Assembly (NCBI RefSeq): GCF_900046455.1
Contig: NZ_FCOT01000012.1
Coordinates: forward strand, 186,001 to 250,000
Source of the DNA: Cellulomonas timonensis
GTDB lineage: Bacteria > Actinomycetota > Actinomycetes > Actinomycetales > Cellulomonadaceae
DNA length: 64,000 nt
Direction of reading: 5' to 3'
Below the pieces are notes generated by a model. The model made no database searches, was not told where the DNA came from, and saw nothing but the letters and a program-made list of their open reading frames with translations. The first letter of the stretch is position 1; every line of letters starts with the position of its first letter. Shown one piece after another: positions 52,573 to 61,703 of the stretch. A program made the position numbers and the translations under genes.

Positions 52573-53518
52573 GGGACTCCTTCGGGGGCAAGCGCACGGG
52601 CTCGGGCTCTGGCCCGTGGCCGAGCGCGAAGCCCAGCCCCCAGGCGGTGGACCAGCACAGGGCCAGCAGCTCGCCACGCCGGCGCACCCGGGCGAGCCCC
52701 GCGCCGACGCCGAGCACCCGGCGCAGCAGCCGGGCGGCCGTGCCGGGCTGCTGCTCGGCGGCAACGGCGGGCTGCGGCGGCCGAGTGGCGGCGCCGGCTG
52801 CCACGTTGGCGTAACGGCGCGCGAGCCCGCGCTCCGCCGCTCCGTACGCGAAGCCCTGGCGGACGGTGGAGCGGAGCCCGGCGCGGAGCCGGACGTGCAC
52901 CAACGCCTCGTCGGCGTAGGCCAACGGAACGCCGCTCAACTGGATCCGCCAGCACAGGTCGGTGTCCTCGAGGCAGCGCAGCGCCTCGTCGAACCCGCCC
53001 ACGCGACGGAACAGGTCCGCCCGCACCCCCATGTTGCCGGCCCCGGCGTGCCGCAGGCCCGGCAGCAGCGCCGACTCCTGCAGGCCGTCGGACTGCGGCA
53101 GGACGCGCGACGCCAGCACGTCGGGCGTGTTCAGCCGTGCGCCGTCGAAGCGGCCGGCGACGAAGTCGTGCCGCGCCAACGCCTCGAACATGGACTGCAC
53201 CCAGCCGTCGGCCACCACGTCGTCGGCGTCGCAGAAGGCCAGGCTCCGGCCCCGCGCCGCCTGGGCGCCCGTGTTGCGCGCGGCCGCCGCGCCCCGCCGC
53301 TCCGACGCGTCCACGACCCGCAGTGCGGGCAACCTGCCCGCGAAAGCCCGCGCGACGGCGACGGTGCCGTCATGTGAGCCGTTGTCCGCGAGGACGACCT
53401 CCCACGTGCAGGTCGCGCGTTGCCCGGCCAAGGCGGCGAGTTGTGCCGGCAGCGTGGCGGCGGCGTTGTAGGCGGCGATCACCACCGACAGGTCGACACC
53501 GTCGTCTGACACACCCAT
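52562..53518 (-). CDS. Glycosyltransferase family 2
   Basis: 318 residues, GT-A: LSVVIAAYNAAATLPAQLAAL, WEVVLADNGSHDGTVAVARAFA, AAARNTGAQAARGRSLAFCDADDVV (DADD donor-metal motif), and GNMGVRADLFRRVGGFDEALRCLEDTDLCWRIQLSGVPLAYADEALVHVRLR. A moderately hydrophobic C-terminal segment (ELLALCWSTAWGLGFALG) may touch the membrane. Start ATG 53518 is preferred because GGGGGG lies 6 nt before it; the ATG six bases upstream abuts that site. Divergent from the cytidylyltransferase operon. Confidence 0.88.
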   Translation of the reverse strand: MGVSDDGVDLSVVIAAYNAAATLPAQLAALAGQRATCTWEVVLADNGSHDGTVAVARAFAGRLPALRVVDASERRGAAAARNTGAQAARGRSLAFCDADDVVADGWVQSMFEALARHDFVAGRFDGARLNTPDVLASRVLPQSDGLQESALLPGLRHAGAGNMGVRADLFRRVGGFDEALRCLEDTDLCWRIQLSGVPLAYADEALVHVRLRAGLRSTVRQGFAYGAAERGLARRYANVAAGAATRPPQPAVAAEQQPGTAARLLRRVLGVGAGLARVRRRGELLALCWSTAWGLGFALGHGPEPEPVRLPPKESHAP

Positions 53519-53757
53519 CGCCATCCCCCCGGACGTCTCACGGCTGCCCCACCTGCGTCGGGAGTCGGCCGTCGAGCCATTCTGCCCACAGGGCGCCCCC
53601 GGAGCGCCACCAAAAGGACATCTCGCCCCACCGCCAGTCGCCTGGCCGCCCACTTCTCGTCGCGCCCGATTTCACACTGTCAGGCATGGTTTGATAGCAA
53701 TCGCCCAGATACTCTCGAGCAGATGCGCGATCCGCCCACCTGCTCCTAGGAGGCCCC

Positions 53758-54564
53758 ATGAGCGCCGATCCCGCCCAGATCCCCGTCGTCATCCTGTGCG
53801 GCGGCATGGGCACCCGACTCCGCGAGGCGAGCGAGAAGCTGCCCAAGCCGCTTGTCGACATCGGCGGCCGCCCCATCCTCTGGCACATCATGAAGGCCTA
53901 CGGGAGCCATGGGTTCCGGCGGTTCGTGCTGGCCCTCGGGTACAAGAGCGACCTGATCAAGCAGTACTTCCTCGACTACCACCACCTCACCTCGGACTTC
54001 ACGCTGAACCTGCGCAGCCCCGAGACCCCCGTCTTCCACAACACAGCGGGCGACGAGGACTGGGAGATCACGTTCGTCGAGACCGGCCTGACCACCGCGA
54101 CGGCCGCCCGCATCCGCCGCGTCGCGCCACACCTCAACGCCGACCGCTTCGCGCTCACCTACGGCGACGGCATCAGCGACGTGGACATCTCCGCCGCGCT
54201 CGCGCACCACCTGGCCCAGGGCCGCCTCGGCACCCTCACCGGCGTGCACCCCTCCAGCCGTTACGGCGAGATGCGGGTCGAGGGATCCACGGTCGTGGAG
54301 TTCAACGAGAAGCCGACCCTCGCCGACGGCTGGGTCAACGGCGGCTTCTTCCTCTTCGAGCGCGAGTTCGTCGACAAGTACCTCGACGACGACCCGACGG
54401 TGATGCTCGAGACCTCCCCCCTGCAGCAGCTGGCCCGCGACCGCGAGCTGAGCGTCTACGAGCACGAGGGGTTCTGGATGGGCATGGACACGTTCCGCGA
54501 CTGGACCGAGCTGAACGGCCTGTGGGACAGCGGCCGCGCGCCCTGGAAGACGTGGGAGGACTGA
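53758..54564 (+). CDS. Sugar-1-phosphate cytidylyltransferase (RfbF-like)
   Basis: 268 residues. Nucleotidyltransferase signature VVILCGGMGTRLREASEKLPKPLVDIGGRPILWHIMKAYGSHGFRRFVLALGYK, YGDGISDVDI (metal site) and FNEKPTLADGWVNGGFFLFE, all as in glucose-1-phosphate cytidylyltransferase. It should make CDP-glucose or a similar activated sugar. TAGGAGG lies 5 nt upstream of the ATG, a strong start. It heads the long plus-strand operon. No CDP-glucose 4,6-dehydratase (RfbG) is seen nearby, so the product's fate is unclear. Confidence 0.92.
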   Translation: MSADPAQIPVVILCGGMGTRLREASEKLPKPLVDIGGRPILWHIMKAYGSHGFRRFVLALGYKSDLIKQYFLDYHHLTSDFTLNLRSPETPVFHNTAGDEDWEITFVETGLTTATAARIRRVAPHLNADRFALTYGDGISDVDISAALAHHLAQGRLGTLTGVHPSSRYGEMRVEGSTVVEFNEKPTLADGWVNGGFFLFEREFVDKYLDDDPTVMLETSPLQQLARDRELSVYEHEGFWMGMDTFRDWTELNGLWDSGRAPWKTWED

Positions 54565-54566
54565 GC

Positions 54567-55595
54567 GTGCGCGTGCTGGTCACGGGAACCGAGGGCTATC
54601 TGGGCAGCCTGCTCGCCCCAACGCTGACAGCGCGGGGCGACGAGGTCACCGGCCTGGACACGGGCTACTACCGGTCGGGATGGTTGTGCCACACGGCCGG
54701 CGAGCAGCCGCGCACGCTGGTCAAGGACGTCCGCCACGTCACCGTCGAGGACCTGGCCGGCCAAGACGCGGTAGTGCACCTGGCCGAGCTGTCGAACGAC
54801 CCGATCGGCGACCTGATCGGGGACGTGACCGCCGACATCAACCACCACGGCACGGTGCGCCTGGCCCGCATGGCCAAAGCCGCGGGTGTGGAGCGGTTCG
54901 TGCACATGTCGTCGTGCAGCGTGTACGGGGTGGCGGCCGGCATCGTCGACGAGGACAGCCCCATCGACCCGCAGACCGCCTACGCCCGGTGCAAGGCGCT
55001 CGTCGAGCGGGATGTCGGCGCGCTGGCCGACGACTCCTTCAGCCCCACCTTCCTGCGCAATGCGACGGCGTTCGGCGCCTCGCCCCGGATGCGCTTCGAC
55101 ATCGTGTTGAACAACCTCGCGGCCCTCGCCTGGACCACCCACCGGATCGCGATGACCAGCGACGGGACGCCGTGGCGGCCGCTGGTGCACGGGCTCGACA
55201 TCGCCAAGGCCGTGCGGGCGGTGCTCGACGCGCCCCGGGAGGCGGTGCACGGCCAGGTGCTCAACGTCGGCAGCGAGCGCAACACCTGCACGGTGCGCCA
55301 GGTCGCCGAGGCCGTCGCCGCCGAGTTCGCCGGCTGCGAGCTCGCCTTCGGGCCGCCGAGCGCCGACAACCGCAGCTACCGGGTGTCATTCGAGAAGATC
55401 CGCGACGTGCTGCCGGGCTACGACGCGGACTGGGATGTCGCGGCCGGCGCCGCCCAGCTCCACCGGGTCTTCGAGGCGGTCGCCCTCGACGACGAGACGT
55501 TCACCGGGCGCGGGCACACCCGCCTCAAGCAGATCGAGCACCTGCTCAAGACCGGCCAGGTCGACGAGCGGCTGTTCTGGACGGGGGCACTGTGA
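54567..55595 (+). CDS. NAD-dependent epimerase/dehydratase (SDR)
   Basis: 342 residues. VRVLVTGTEGYLGSLLAPTLTARGDEVTGLDTGYYRSGWL is the NAD site of a distinct SDR group, followed by VVHLAELSNDPIGDL, MSSCSVYG, and YARCKALVE (Tyr-x3-Lys). RNATAFGASPRMRFDIVLNNLA and WRPLVHGLDIAKAV are also typical. It acts on a nucleotide sugar, perhaps a keto-reduction or epimerisation; the precise step is not known. GTG 54567 has GGGAGG 8 nt upstream and starts 3 nt past the preceding stop. Confidence 0.9.
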   Translation: MRVLVTGTEGYLGSLLAPTLTARGDEVTGLDTGYYRSGWLCHTAGEQPRTLVKDVRHVTVEDLAGQDAVVHLAELSNDPIGDLIGDVTADINHHGTVRLARMAKAAGVERFVHMSSCSVYGVAAGIVDEDSPIDPQTAYARCKALVERDVGALADDSFSPTFLRNATAFGASPRMRFDIVLNNLAALAWTTHRIAMTSDGTPWRPLVHGLDIAKAVRAVLDAPREAVHGQVLNVGSERNTCTVRQVAEAVAAEFAGCELAFGPPSADNRSYRVSFEKIRDVLPGYDADWDVAAGAAQLHRVFEAVALDDETFTGRGHTRLKQIEHLLKTGQVDERLFWTGAL

Positions 55596-56134
55596 GGTAC
55601 ACGACGACAGCGGTGGACGGGGTGCTGCTCGTCGACCTGGAGCCGCTCACTGACGACCGGGGATTCTTCGCGCGCGCGTTCGACGCCACGGAATTCACGC
55701 GCAACGGGCTCGACGCGCACGTCGCACAGGCGAACGTGTCCTTCAACCACCGGGCGGGCACCGTGCGCGGCATGCACCGGCAGATCCCCCCGCACGCCGA
55801 GGGCAAGCTGGTGCGCTGCACGGCGGGGGCGATCGTCGACGTGGCCCTGGACGTCCGCCCCGGATCGCCCACCCACGGGCTGCACGTGATGGTCGAGCTC
55901 AGCGCGGCGAACCGCACCGCGCTGTTCGTGCCGCCCTATGTCGCCCACGGATACCAGACGCTGGTCGATGACACGGAGGTCGTCTACCAGGTCAGCGGCC
56001 CGTACGTGCCCGGCGCCGAGCAGGGCTTCCGCTACGACGACGAGGCGTTCACGATCGTGTGGCCGCTGCCGGTGACGGTGGTGTCGGCCAAGGACGCGGC
56101 GTGGCCCCTGGCCGGCGAGCAGGTGCCGCGATGA
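55592..56134 (+). CDS. dTDP-4-dehydrorhamnose 3,5-epimerase-like protein (RmlC family)
   Basis: 180 residues forming a double-stranded beta helix. TDDRGFFARAFDATEF, QANVSFNHRAGTVRGMHRQIPPHAEGKLVRCTAGAIVDVALDVRPGS (catalytic-type His in RGMH) and FVPPYVAHGYQTL, where the H in AHGY is normal. It epimerises a keto-sugar nucleotide. No other rhamnose genes are nearby, and the partner is a cytidylyltransferase, so the substrate may be CDP-linked. GTG overlaps the preceding stop by 4 nt; ATGA overlap with the next gene. Confidence 0.9.
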   Translation: MRYTTTAVDGVLLVDLEPLTDDRGFFARAFDATEFTRNGLDAHVAQANVSFNHRAGTVRGMHRQIPPHAEGKLVRCTAGAIVDVALDVRPGSPTHGLHVMVELSAANRTALFVPPYVAHGYQTLVDDTEVVYQVSGPYVPGAEQGFRYDDEAFTIVWPLPVTVVSAKDAAWPLAGEQVPR

Positions 56135-57426
56135 TCGTCGTCGACACGCTGCTGCGCCAGCGCCAGGTCGACGGCCGGCCCGTGCGTGTCGCGATCGTGG
56201 GGGCGGGCTTCATGGGCCGCGGACTGGTCAACCAGATCGTCAACTCGGTGCCCGGCATGCAGGTGTCGGTGATCGTCGCGCGCAAGCCCGAGCAGGGTGT
56301 CCGCGCGTTCGTCGAGGCCGGGCTGGACGAGGTGCGGGAGGTCGACAGCCCGGCCGCGCTGGACCGGGCTGCCGCCGCAGGGATCGCGGCCGTCACCGCC
56401 GACCCCACCACCGCGACCCGCGCGCACTGCGTCGACGTGGTGGTGGACGTGACGGGCGCCGTCGAGTACGGCGCCCGGGTGGCGGTGGAGTGCATCGCGC
56501 AGGGCAAGCACCTGGTGCTGATGAACGCCGAGGTGGACGCCACAGTGGGCCCGGAGCTGGCGCGCCGCGCCGAGGCCGCGGGCGTCGTCTATACGGGCTG
56601 CGACGGCGACCAGCCGGGAGTGCAGCTCAACCTGCACCGGTTCGTGCGGGGCATCGGGCTGACCCCGCTGGTCGCGGGCAACGTCAAGGGCCTGCAGGAC
56701 CCGTACCGGACCCCCACCACGCAGCGCGCGTTCGCCGAGCGCTGGGGGCAGGACGCCCACATGGTCACGAGCTTCGCGGACGGCACCAAGATCAGCGTCG
56801 AGCAGGCGCTCGTGGCCAACGCCACGGGGATGACGGTGCACCGGCGCGGCATGCTCGGCCGGGACCACGCCGGGCACGTCGACGAGTTGACCACGCGGTA
56901 CGACGTGGACGAGCTGCGCGCGATGGGCGGGGCCGTCGACTACGTCGTGGGCGCGCGGCCCGGACCCGGCGTGTACGTGCTGGCGACCCACGACGATCCC
57001 CGGCAGCGGCACTACCTGGAGCTCTACAAGCTCGGGACCGGCCCGCTGTACAGCTTCTACGCGCCGTACCACCTGTGCCATTTCGAGGTGCCGACCACGA
57101 TCGCGCGGGCGGCGCTTCTGGGCGACGCGGCCATCCGCCCCCTCGGCGCCCCGGTGGTCGAGGTCGTCGCCACCGCCAAGCGGGACCTGCCCGCAGGCGC
57201 CGTGCTCGACGGGCTGGGCGGATACGACTACTACGGCCAGGCCGAGACCGCGGCGACGACTCGGCGCGAGCGCCTGCTGCCGGTGGGCGTCGCCGAGGGA
57301 TGCGTGCTGCGCGACGACGTGAAACAAGACGCGACGCTCACGTACGACGACGTCGTCCTGCCGTCCGGGCGGCTCGTCGACCTGCTGCGGGCCGAGCAGG
57401 CCATGATGTCGAAGGGGGCCCGATGA
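56131..57426 (+). CDS. NAD(P)-dependent oxidoreductase with C-terminal SAF domain
   Basis: 431 residues. Rossmann site VRVAIVGAGFMGRGLVNQI, then DVVVDVTGAVEYGARVAVECIAQGKHLVLMNAEVDATVGPEL (homoserine-dehydrogenase-like NAD-domain block), and GCDGDQPGVQLNLHRF. The C-terminal ~80 residues (LPAGAVLDGLGGYDYYGQAE...LPVGVAEGCVLRDDVKQDATLTYDDV) are a SAF/antifreeze-like domain. This fusion recurs in bacterial surface-sugar loci, but the reaction is not established. It sits in a row of coupled genes with 4-nt overlaps. Confidence 0.87.
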   Translation: MIVVDTLLRQRQVDGRPVRVAIVGAGFMGRGLVNQIVNSVPGMQVSVIVARKPEQGVRAFVEAGLDEVREVDSPAALDRAAAAGIAAVTADPTTATRAHCVDVVVDVTGAVEYGARVAVECIAQGKHLVLMNAEVDATVGPELARRAEAAGVVYTGCDGDQPGVQLNLHRFVRGIGLTPLVAGNVKGLQDPYRTPTTQRAFAERWGQDAHMVTSFADGTKISVEQALVANATGMTVHRRGMLGRDHAGHVDELTTRYDVDELRAMGGAVDYVVGARPGPGVYVLATHDDPRQRHYLELYKLGTGPLYSFYAPYHLCHFEVPTTIARAALLGDAAIRPLGAPVVEVVATAKRDLPAGAVLDGLGGYDYYGQAETAATTRRERLLPVGVAEGCVLRDDVKQDATLTYDDVVLPSGRLVDLLRAEQAMMSKGAR

Positions 57427-58556
57427 GCACGCTGCTGGCCCGTGCTGTCGCCTTCTACCTGCCGCAGTACCACCCCGTCCCGGAGAACGACGAGTGGTGG
57501 GGGCCGGGCTTCACCGAGTGGACCAACACCGCGCGCGCCCGCCCGCTGTTCCCGGGGCACCGGCAGCCCACCCTGCCCGCCGACCTGGGTTTCTACGACC
57601 TGCGCCTGCCGGAGGCGCGGGCGGCGCAGAGCGCGCTGGCCCGCGAGCACGGCGTCGAGGCGTTCGTGTACTGGCACTACTGGTTCGGCAACGGGTCGCG
57701 CATGCTGGAGCGCCCGTTCGCGGAGGTGCTCAAGACCGGTGAGCCGGAGATCTCCTTCTGCCTTGCCTGGGCCAACCAGACGTGGAGCGGCATCTGGCAC
57801 GGCGCCGCCGACCGTGTGCTCAAGGAGCAGCTGTACCCGGGGCCGGAGGACGAGCGCGCGCACTTCGAGGCGGTGCTGCCGGCGTTCCGCGACGAGCGCT
57901 ACCTGCGCGTCGACGACCGCCCGGTCTTCTACGTTTTCCGGCCCGAGGACCTGCCCGACGCGGCCGCGTTCGTCGACCGGTGGCAGGCGATGGCCCGTGC
58001 CGCCGGGCTGCCGGGGCTCTACCTGGTGGCCGAGGTCGCCGACCTGCTCGGCGCCGGGCCGCGGTTCTCCGGGGTGGACGCGGCGGGCTTCGACGCGGGC
58101 GCGTACATCCGCATGCCGGTGAACGTCACGCGACTGGCCACGCTGCGGATGCGCGCCGCGCGCAAGCTGCTGCGCTGGCCCGAGATCTACCCGCATGCCC
58201 CCCGCCCCGCGGCGCTGCCGCCGACGTCCGCCCGGCTCCAGCCGAGCGTGTTCCCCAACTGGGACAACACCCCACGCTCGGGCCGCCGCGGGCTGGCGAT
58301 CACCGGCTCCTCGCCCGAGGTCTTCGGGCAGCACGTGCGCGAGGCCGTCGCCTCGATCGCCGACCGCCCGCAGCAGGAGCGGTTCCTGTGGGTGAAGTCG
58401 TGGAACGAGTGGGCCGAGGGCAACCACCTGGAGCCCGACCTGCGGCATGGGCGCGGCTGGCTCGAGGCGCTGCGGGACGGGCTGATCGGGGACGCGGTGG
58501 CCGGGGGCGCATTGGCCGAGGGCGCGTTGACCAGCGGCGGGGTGGCCGATGGGTGA
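57423..58556 (+). CDS. WbsX-like protein (GT99/GH99-like domain)
   Basis: 377 residues. VAFYLPQYHPVPENDEWWGPGFTEWTNTARARPLFPGHRQPTLPADLGFYDLRLPEARAAQSALAREHGVEAFVYWHYWFGNGSRMLERPF is the WbsX family start, with FCLAWANQTWSGIW, SVFPNWDNTPR and FLWVKSWNEWAEGNHLEPD at the end. The TIM-barrel fold resembles GH99 enzymes, yet members occur in O-antigen loci as probable glycosyltransferases. No signal peptide, so a cytoplasmic role is favoured. Overlaps both neighbours by 4-8 nt. Confidence 0.92.
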   Translation: MSTLLARAVAFYLPQYHPVPENDEWWGPGFTEWTNTARARPLFPGHRQPTLPADLGFYDLRLPEARAAQSALAREHGVEAFVYWHYWFGNGSRMLERPFAEVLKTGEPEISFCLAWANQTWSGIWHGAADRVLKEQLYPGPEDERAHFEAVLPAFRDERYLRVDDRPVFYVFRPEDLPDAAAFVDRWQAMARAAGLPGLYLVAEVADLLGAGPRFSGVDAAGFDAGAYIRMPVNVTRLATLRMRAARKLLRWPEIYPHAPRPAALPPTSARLQPSVFPNWDNTPRSGRRGLAITGSSPEVFGQHVREAVASIADRPQQERFLWVKSWNEWAEGNHLEPDLRHGRGWLEALRDGLIGDAVAGGALAEGALTSGGVADG

Positions 58557-59634
58557 GCCGCTGCGCATCGCGATGGTCAGTTACTACCTGCCCTCGGGCA
58601 GCAAGATCGGCGTCGGCTACCAGGCGCATCAGCTGGCCTGCGAGCTGAGCCGCCGCGGGCACCACGTCGACATGATCAGCGAGTGCCCGCCGGTCGACGG
58701 CGCGCCGTACTCCCATCGCCGGGTGCGGCTGCGCGGCCCGCTGCGCACGTTCCGGTTCGCGCTGGCGGTCCGGCGCCTGGACCTGTCCTCCTATGACGTG
58801 CTGCACGCGCACGGTGACGACTACTGGCTGTGGCGCCGGCGCACCGCGCTGCATGTGCGGACCGTGCACGGCTCCTGCTTCGAGGAGGCCCGGCGGATCC
58901 GCGGCGCCAAGGAGCGTCTGCGCATGGTGCTGCTCGGGCTCAGCGAGGTGCTGGCCGCTGTCGTGGCCGACCGCACCGTGGTGGTCTCCCCGCAGACCCG
59001 CCGGTGGGTGCCGCGCTCGCACGCCACCATCCCCAACGGGGTCGACGCGCGGTTCCACCCGGAGCCGCTGGCGCGCGCTGGCCACCCGGTGATCCTGTTC
59101 GTCGGCGCCTGGCATGGTCGCAAGCGCGGCGCGGAGCTCGCCGCGGCGTTCACCCAGCATGTGCTCCCCCGGCGCCCGGACGCCGAGCTGTGGATGGTCA
59201 CCCGGGACGCCCCCGACCAGCCGGGCCCCGGCATCCGCGTGCTGGGCGCGCTGACGGACGAGGAACTGGCAGCCGCCTACCGGTCGTCCTGGCTCTTCTG
59301 CCTGCCGTCGTCATATGAGGGCTTCGGCATCCCCTACGCGGAGGCGATGGCCTCGGGTCTGCCCGTGGTGGCGACGCCCAACCCCGGCGCCCGGTACGTC
59401 ACCGATCGTGGGCGCGCCGGGGTGCTGATCGGCCTGGACCGGATCGGGCCGCGGCTCGCGGACCTGCTCGACGACGCCCCCGCCCGGGCGGCGCTCACCG
59501 CGGCCGGGTTGGCGCGCTCCGCGCAGTTCACCCTCTCCGCGGTGGCCGACCAGTACGAGGCGCTCTTCGCCGAGCGGCGCCCGGCTCGCGGGGCACGGCC
59601 GGCGCGCGCGCTGCCACGGAGCCGGACGGCATGA
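58549..59634 (+). CDS. Glycosyltransferase family 4 (GT-B)
   Basis: 361 residues. N-terminal domain IAMVSYYLPSGSKIGVGYQAHQLACELSRRGHHVDMIS and YDVLHAHGDDYWLW; donor domain VILFVGAWHGRKRGAELAAAFTQHVLP, GIRVLGALTDEELAAAYRSSWLFCLPSSYEGFGIPYAEAMASGLPVVATPNPGARY, with the E-x7-E type motif of retaining GT4 enzymes. It adds a sugar from a nucleotide donor at the inner membrane face. A basic tail ends the chain. Translationally coupled on both sides. Confidence 0.9.
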   Translation: MGEPLRIAMVSYYLPSGSKIGVGYQAHQLACELSRRGHHVDMISECPPVDGAPYSHRRVRLRGPLRTFRFALAVRRLDLSSYDVLHAHGDDYWLWRRRTALHVRTVHGSCFEEARRIRGAKERLRMVLLGLSEVLAAVVADRTVVVSPQTRRWVPRSHATIPNGVDARFHPEPLARAGHPVILFVGAWHGRKRGAELAAAFTQHVLPRRPDAELWMVTRDAPDQPGPGIRVLGALTDEELAAAYRSSWLFCLPSSYEGFGIPYAEAMASGLPVVATPNPGARYVTDRGRAGVLIGLDRIGPRLADLLDDAPARAALTAAGLARSAQFTLSAVADQYEALFAERRPARGARPARALPRSRTA

Positions 59635-60512
59635 CCGATCACCTGCGCCTCGGCGCGTACCTGCTGGCCGCCGACCCGACCTGGGTGCGGTCGAGCCTGC
59701 TGCGCTACTACGCGCGACTCGACGTGCTGGTGGTGTCCGTCCCGGTGGACGGCCGGGGCTGGACGGGCGCGCCGGTGGCCGCCCAGACGGTGCTCGACCT
59801 GGTCCGGGAGATCGACACCCGCGGCATCGTGCGGGTCGTCACCGGGTCCTGGGTGCGGCCCGACGACCCGCTCGCGGGCGACACCGCCCAGCGCAATGAC
59901 GCGCTCGCCGCCGTCGGCACAGACGTGGACTGGGTGCTGCAGCTCGACACCGACGAGGTGCTGCCCAGCGTCGAGGCGCTGGAGCGCGTGCTGCGCGTGG
60001 CCGACGAGCGGGGCCTCGACGCGGTCGAGTGGCCGATGCGGGTGCTGTACCGCCGGCTCCGCGACGGGGGGTACCTGCAGGTGGTGGGCGCGAACGGCGC
60101 CGTGTTCCACGAGTACCCCGCGCCGGTGGCGGTGCGGCCCGGAGCCCGGCTGACGCACTGCCGCCGGACGGGGGGCGAGTTCCTGCGCCCGGTGGTGCGC
60201 GGCGACGTGACGTCTGTGCAGGTGGCCCGGGCTCCGGAGCCGGGAGAGGTCCGCGTCGAGTTGCTCGACGCGGACGAGGCCATCGTGCACAACTCCTGGG
60301 CCCGCGCCCCGCTGTCCGTGCGCCGCAAGATCGCCTCGTGGGGGCACCATGCGGGCTGGCGCTCCACCGCCTACTACTGGACGCGCTGGTGGCCCGCGGC
60401 CTGGCTGTGGCGCGGCCAGCGGCGCATGCACCCGTTCGAGCCGGCGTTGTGGCCGCGGCTGGCCGCCGCGCCACCGGGCACGGGCGCCCTGCTCCTGGAG
60501 GCGGACCGATGA
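59631..60512 (+). CDS. GT2-like glycosyltransferase
   Basis: 293 residues. RLGAYLLAADPTWVRSSLLRYYARLDVLVVSVPVDGRGWTG, RNDALAAVGTDVDWVLQLDTDEVLPSVEALERVL (DTDE donor-metal motif) and a C-terminal region rich in Trp and Arg (WGHHAGWRSTAYYWTRWWPAAWLW), which may contact membrane lipid. The pattern is that of divergent GT2 proteins in surface-polymer loci. Donor unknown. It overlaps both flanking genes by 4 nt. Confidence 0.82.
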   Translation: MTDHLRLGAYLLAADPTWVRSSLLRYYARLDVLVVSVPVDGRGWTGAPVAAQTVLDLVREIDTRGIVRVVTGSWVRPDDPLAGDTAQRNDALAAVGTDVDWVLQLDTDEVLPSVEALERVLRVADERGLDAVEWPMRVLYRRLRDGGYLQVVGANGAVFHEYPAPVAVRPGARLTHCRRTGGEFLRPVVRGDVTSVQVARAPEPGEVRVELLDADEAIVHNSWARAPLSVRRKIASWGHHAGWRSTAYYWTRWWPAAWLWRGQRRMHPFEPALWPRLAAAPPGTGALLLEADR

Positions 60513-61536
60513 CCGGGCTGCTGCCGGGCCCCGACGCGTCCGCGGCGCCGCCCGCCTCCCCCACGGCCGAGGCGGCGCTCGACACGCTGCACGTGGTGGT
60601 GCTGAGCTGGCACGGGCGCGACGACACGCTGCGCTGCGTCACGTCGGCGCTGGCAGACGGCTTGGCGCCCCACCAGGTGCTCGTGGTCGACAACGGCTCC
60701 GGCGACGGCCTGGAGGAGGCGCTCCGCGCGCTCGATCCCCACGTGCGGTTCAGGCAGACCGGGGCCAACCTCGGCTTCACCGGGGGGATGAACCACGGCA
60801 TCCGGGCCTGCCTCGCGGAGGGCGCCGGGCTCGTGTGCGTGCTCAACAACGACACCCAGGTCACGCCGGGGATGTTCGCGGCGCTCGTCCGCCATGCGGC
60901 GCCGGGCACTGCCGTGAGCCCCGAGGTCCGCTACCTGGACGAGCCGGAGGCCGTGTGGTTCGGCGGCGGGGTGGTCGAGGCCGATCGCGGCTGGCCCCGC
61001 CACCTCACCCCCGCCGAGCTGGCCCGGGACGACGTCGCCGACCCGACCCGGGTGCTGCGCGAGTCCCAGACCCTCGCCGGATGCTGCGTGCTCGCGCCCG
61101 CGGACACCTGGCGGGCCGTGGGGCTCTTCGACCCCCAGTACTTCCTGCTCTTCGAGGACGCGGACTGGAGCGCTCGGGCCCGCGCGCTCGGCGTCCGACT
61201 GGTCGTGGCCCGCGACGCGGTGCTGCTGCACGCCGTCTCGGCCTCGTTCACCGGGCCCGGCCGGCTGCTCTCGTCCTACTACTACGCGCGCAACGCCATG
61301 CGGTTCACCCGGCTGCGGGTCACCCGGCGCCCGGCGGCCCGGCTGCGCTTCATCCGCGACCAGCTCGCCCGGCCGGCCGCGCGGCGCATCCGCTCGGGCG
61401 ACGTGCGCGGCGGCACGTGGGAGGCGCTGTTCGCCGCCGCGGGACTGGCAGCCGACGCCCTGCGGCGCTACGGCCCCGCGCCCGGCGTCGTGCTCCGCTG
61501 CGCGCGCCGCGCCGCGCCTCCACCCCCCGCACCCCC
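60509..61536 (+). CDS. Glycosyltransferase family 2, 3' end lost to an assembly artefact
   Basis: At least 342 residues. VVVLSWHGRDDTLRCVTSALADGL, VLVVDNGSGDGLEEALRAL, TGANLGFTGGMNHGIRACLA, VLNNDTQVTPGMF (donor-metal motif) and LFDPQYFLLFEDADWSARARALGVRLVVARDAVLLHAVSASF are rhamnosyltransferase-type GT2 blocks. From 61537 the sequence is Nextera adapter. The stop the frame reaches at 61672 is therefore false, and the real C-terminus is missing. It probably ends within a few codons, since the basic Ala/Pro tail has already begun. Confidence 0.85.
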
Positions 61537-61703
61537 CTGTCTCTTATACCCCTCTGACGCTGCGCACGCTCCTCCCCGCGTCGCCCTCGCGCCCGACCCT
61601 GACCGTATTCGTATTGTCAGCGACTCTGTCGAGGCAACGCACCGTGCCTCCCACCGAGCTCCCGCCGCGTAGGATCGTCGGCAGCGTCAGATGTGTATAA
61701 GAG
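61537..61703. other. Back-to-back Nextera adapters (assembly artefact)
   Basis: CTGTCTCTTATA (61537-61548) followed by TCTGACGCTGC starts the forward adapter. TCGTCGGCAGCGTC and then AGATGTGTATAAGAG (61675-61703, 29 exact bases in all) ends the reverse one. Just before it, GCGTAGGA (61667-61674) differs by one base from the i5 index inferred at 29313-29320, and CCACCGAG at about 61651 resembles the P5 end. The middle is error-rich. No genomic content can be trusted here. Confidence 0.93.

Noticed and set aside
61537-61703. Inverted repeats with Tn5-like ends, resembling a miniature transposon
   Set aside because: The sequence matches sequencing adapters including an index and P5-like bases; there is no target-site duplication and the same index occurs at 29313.
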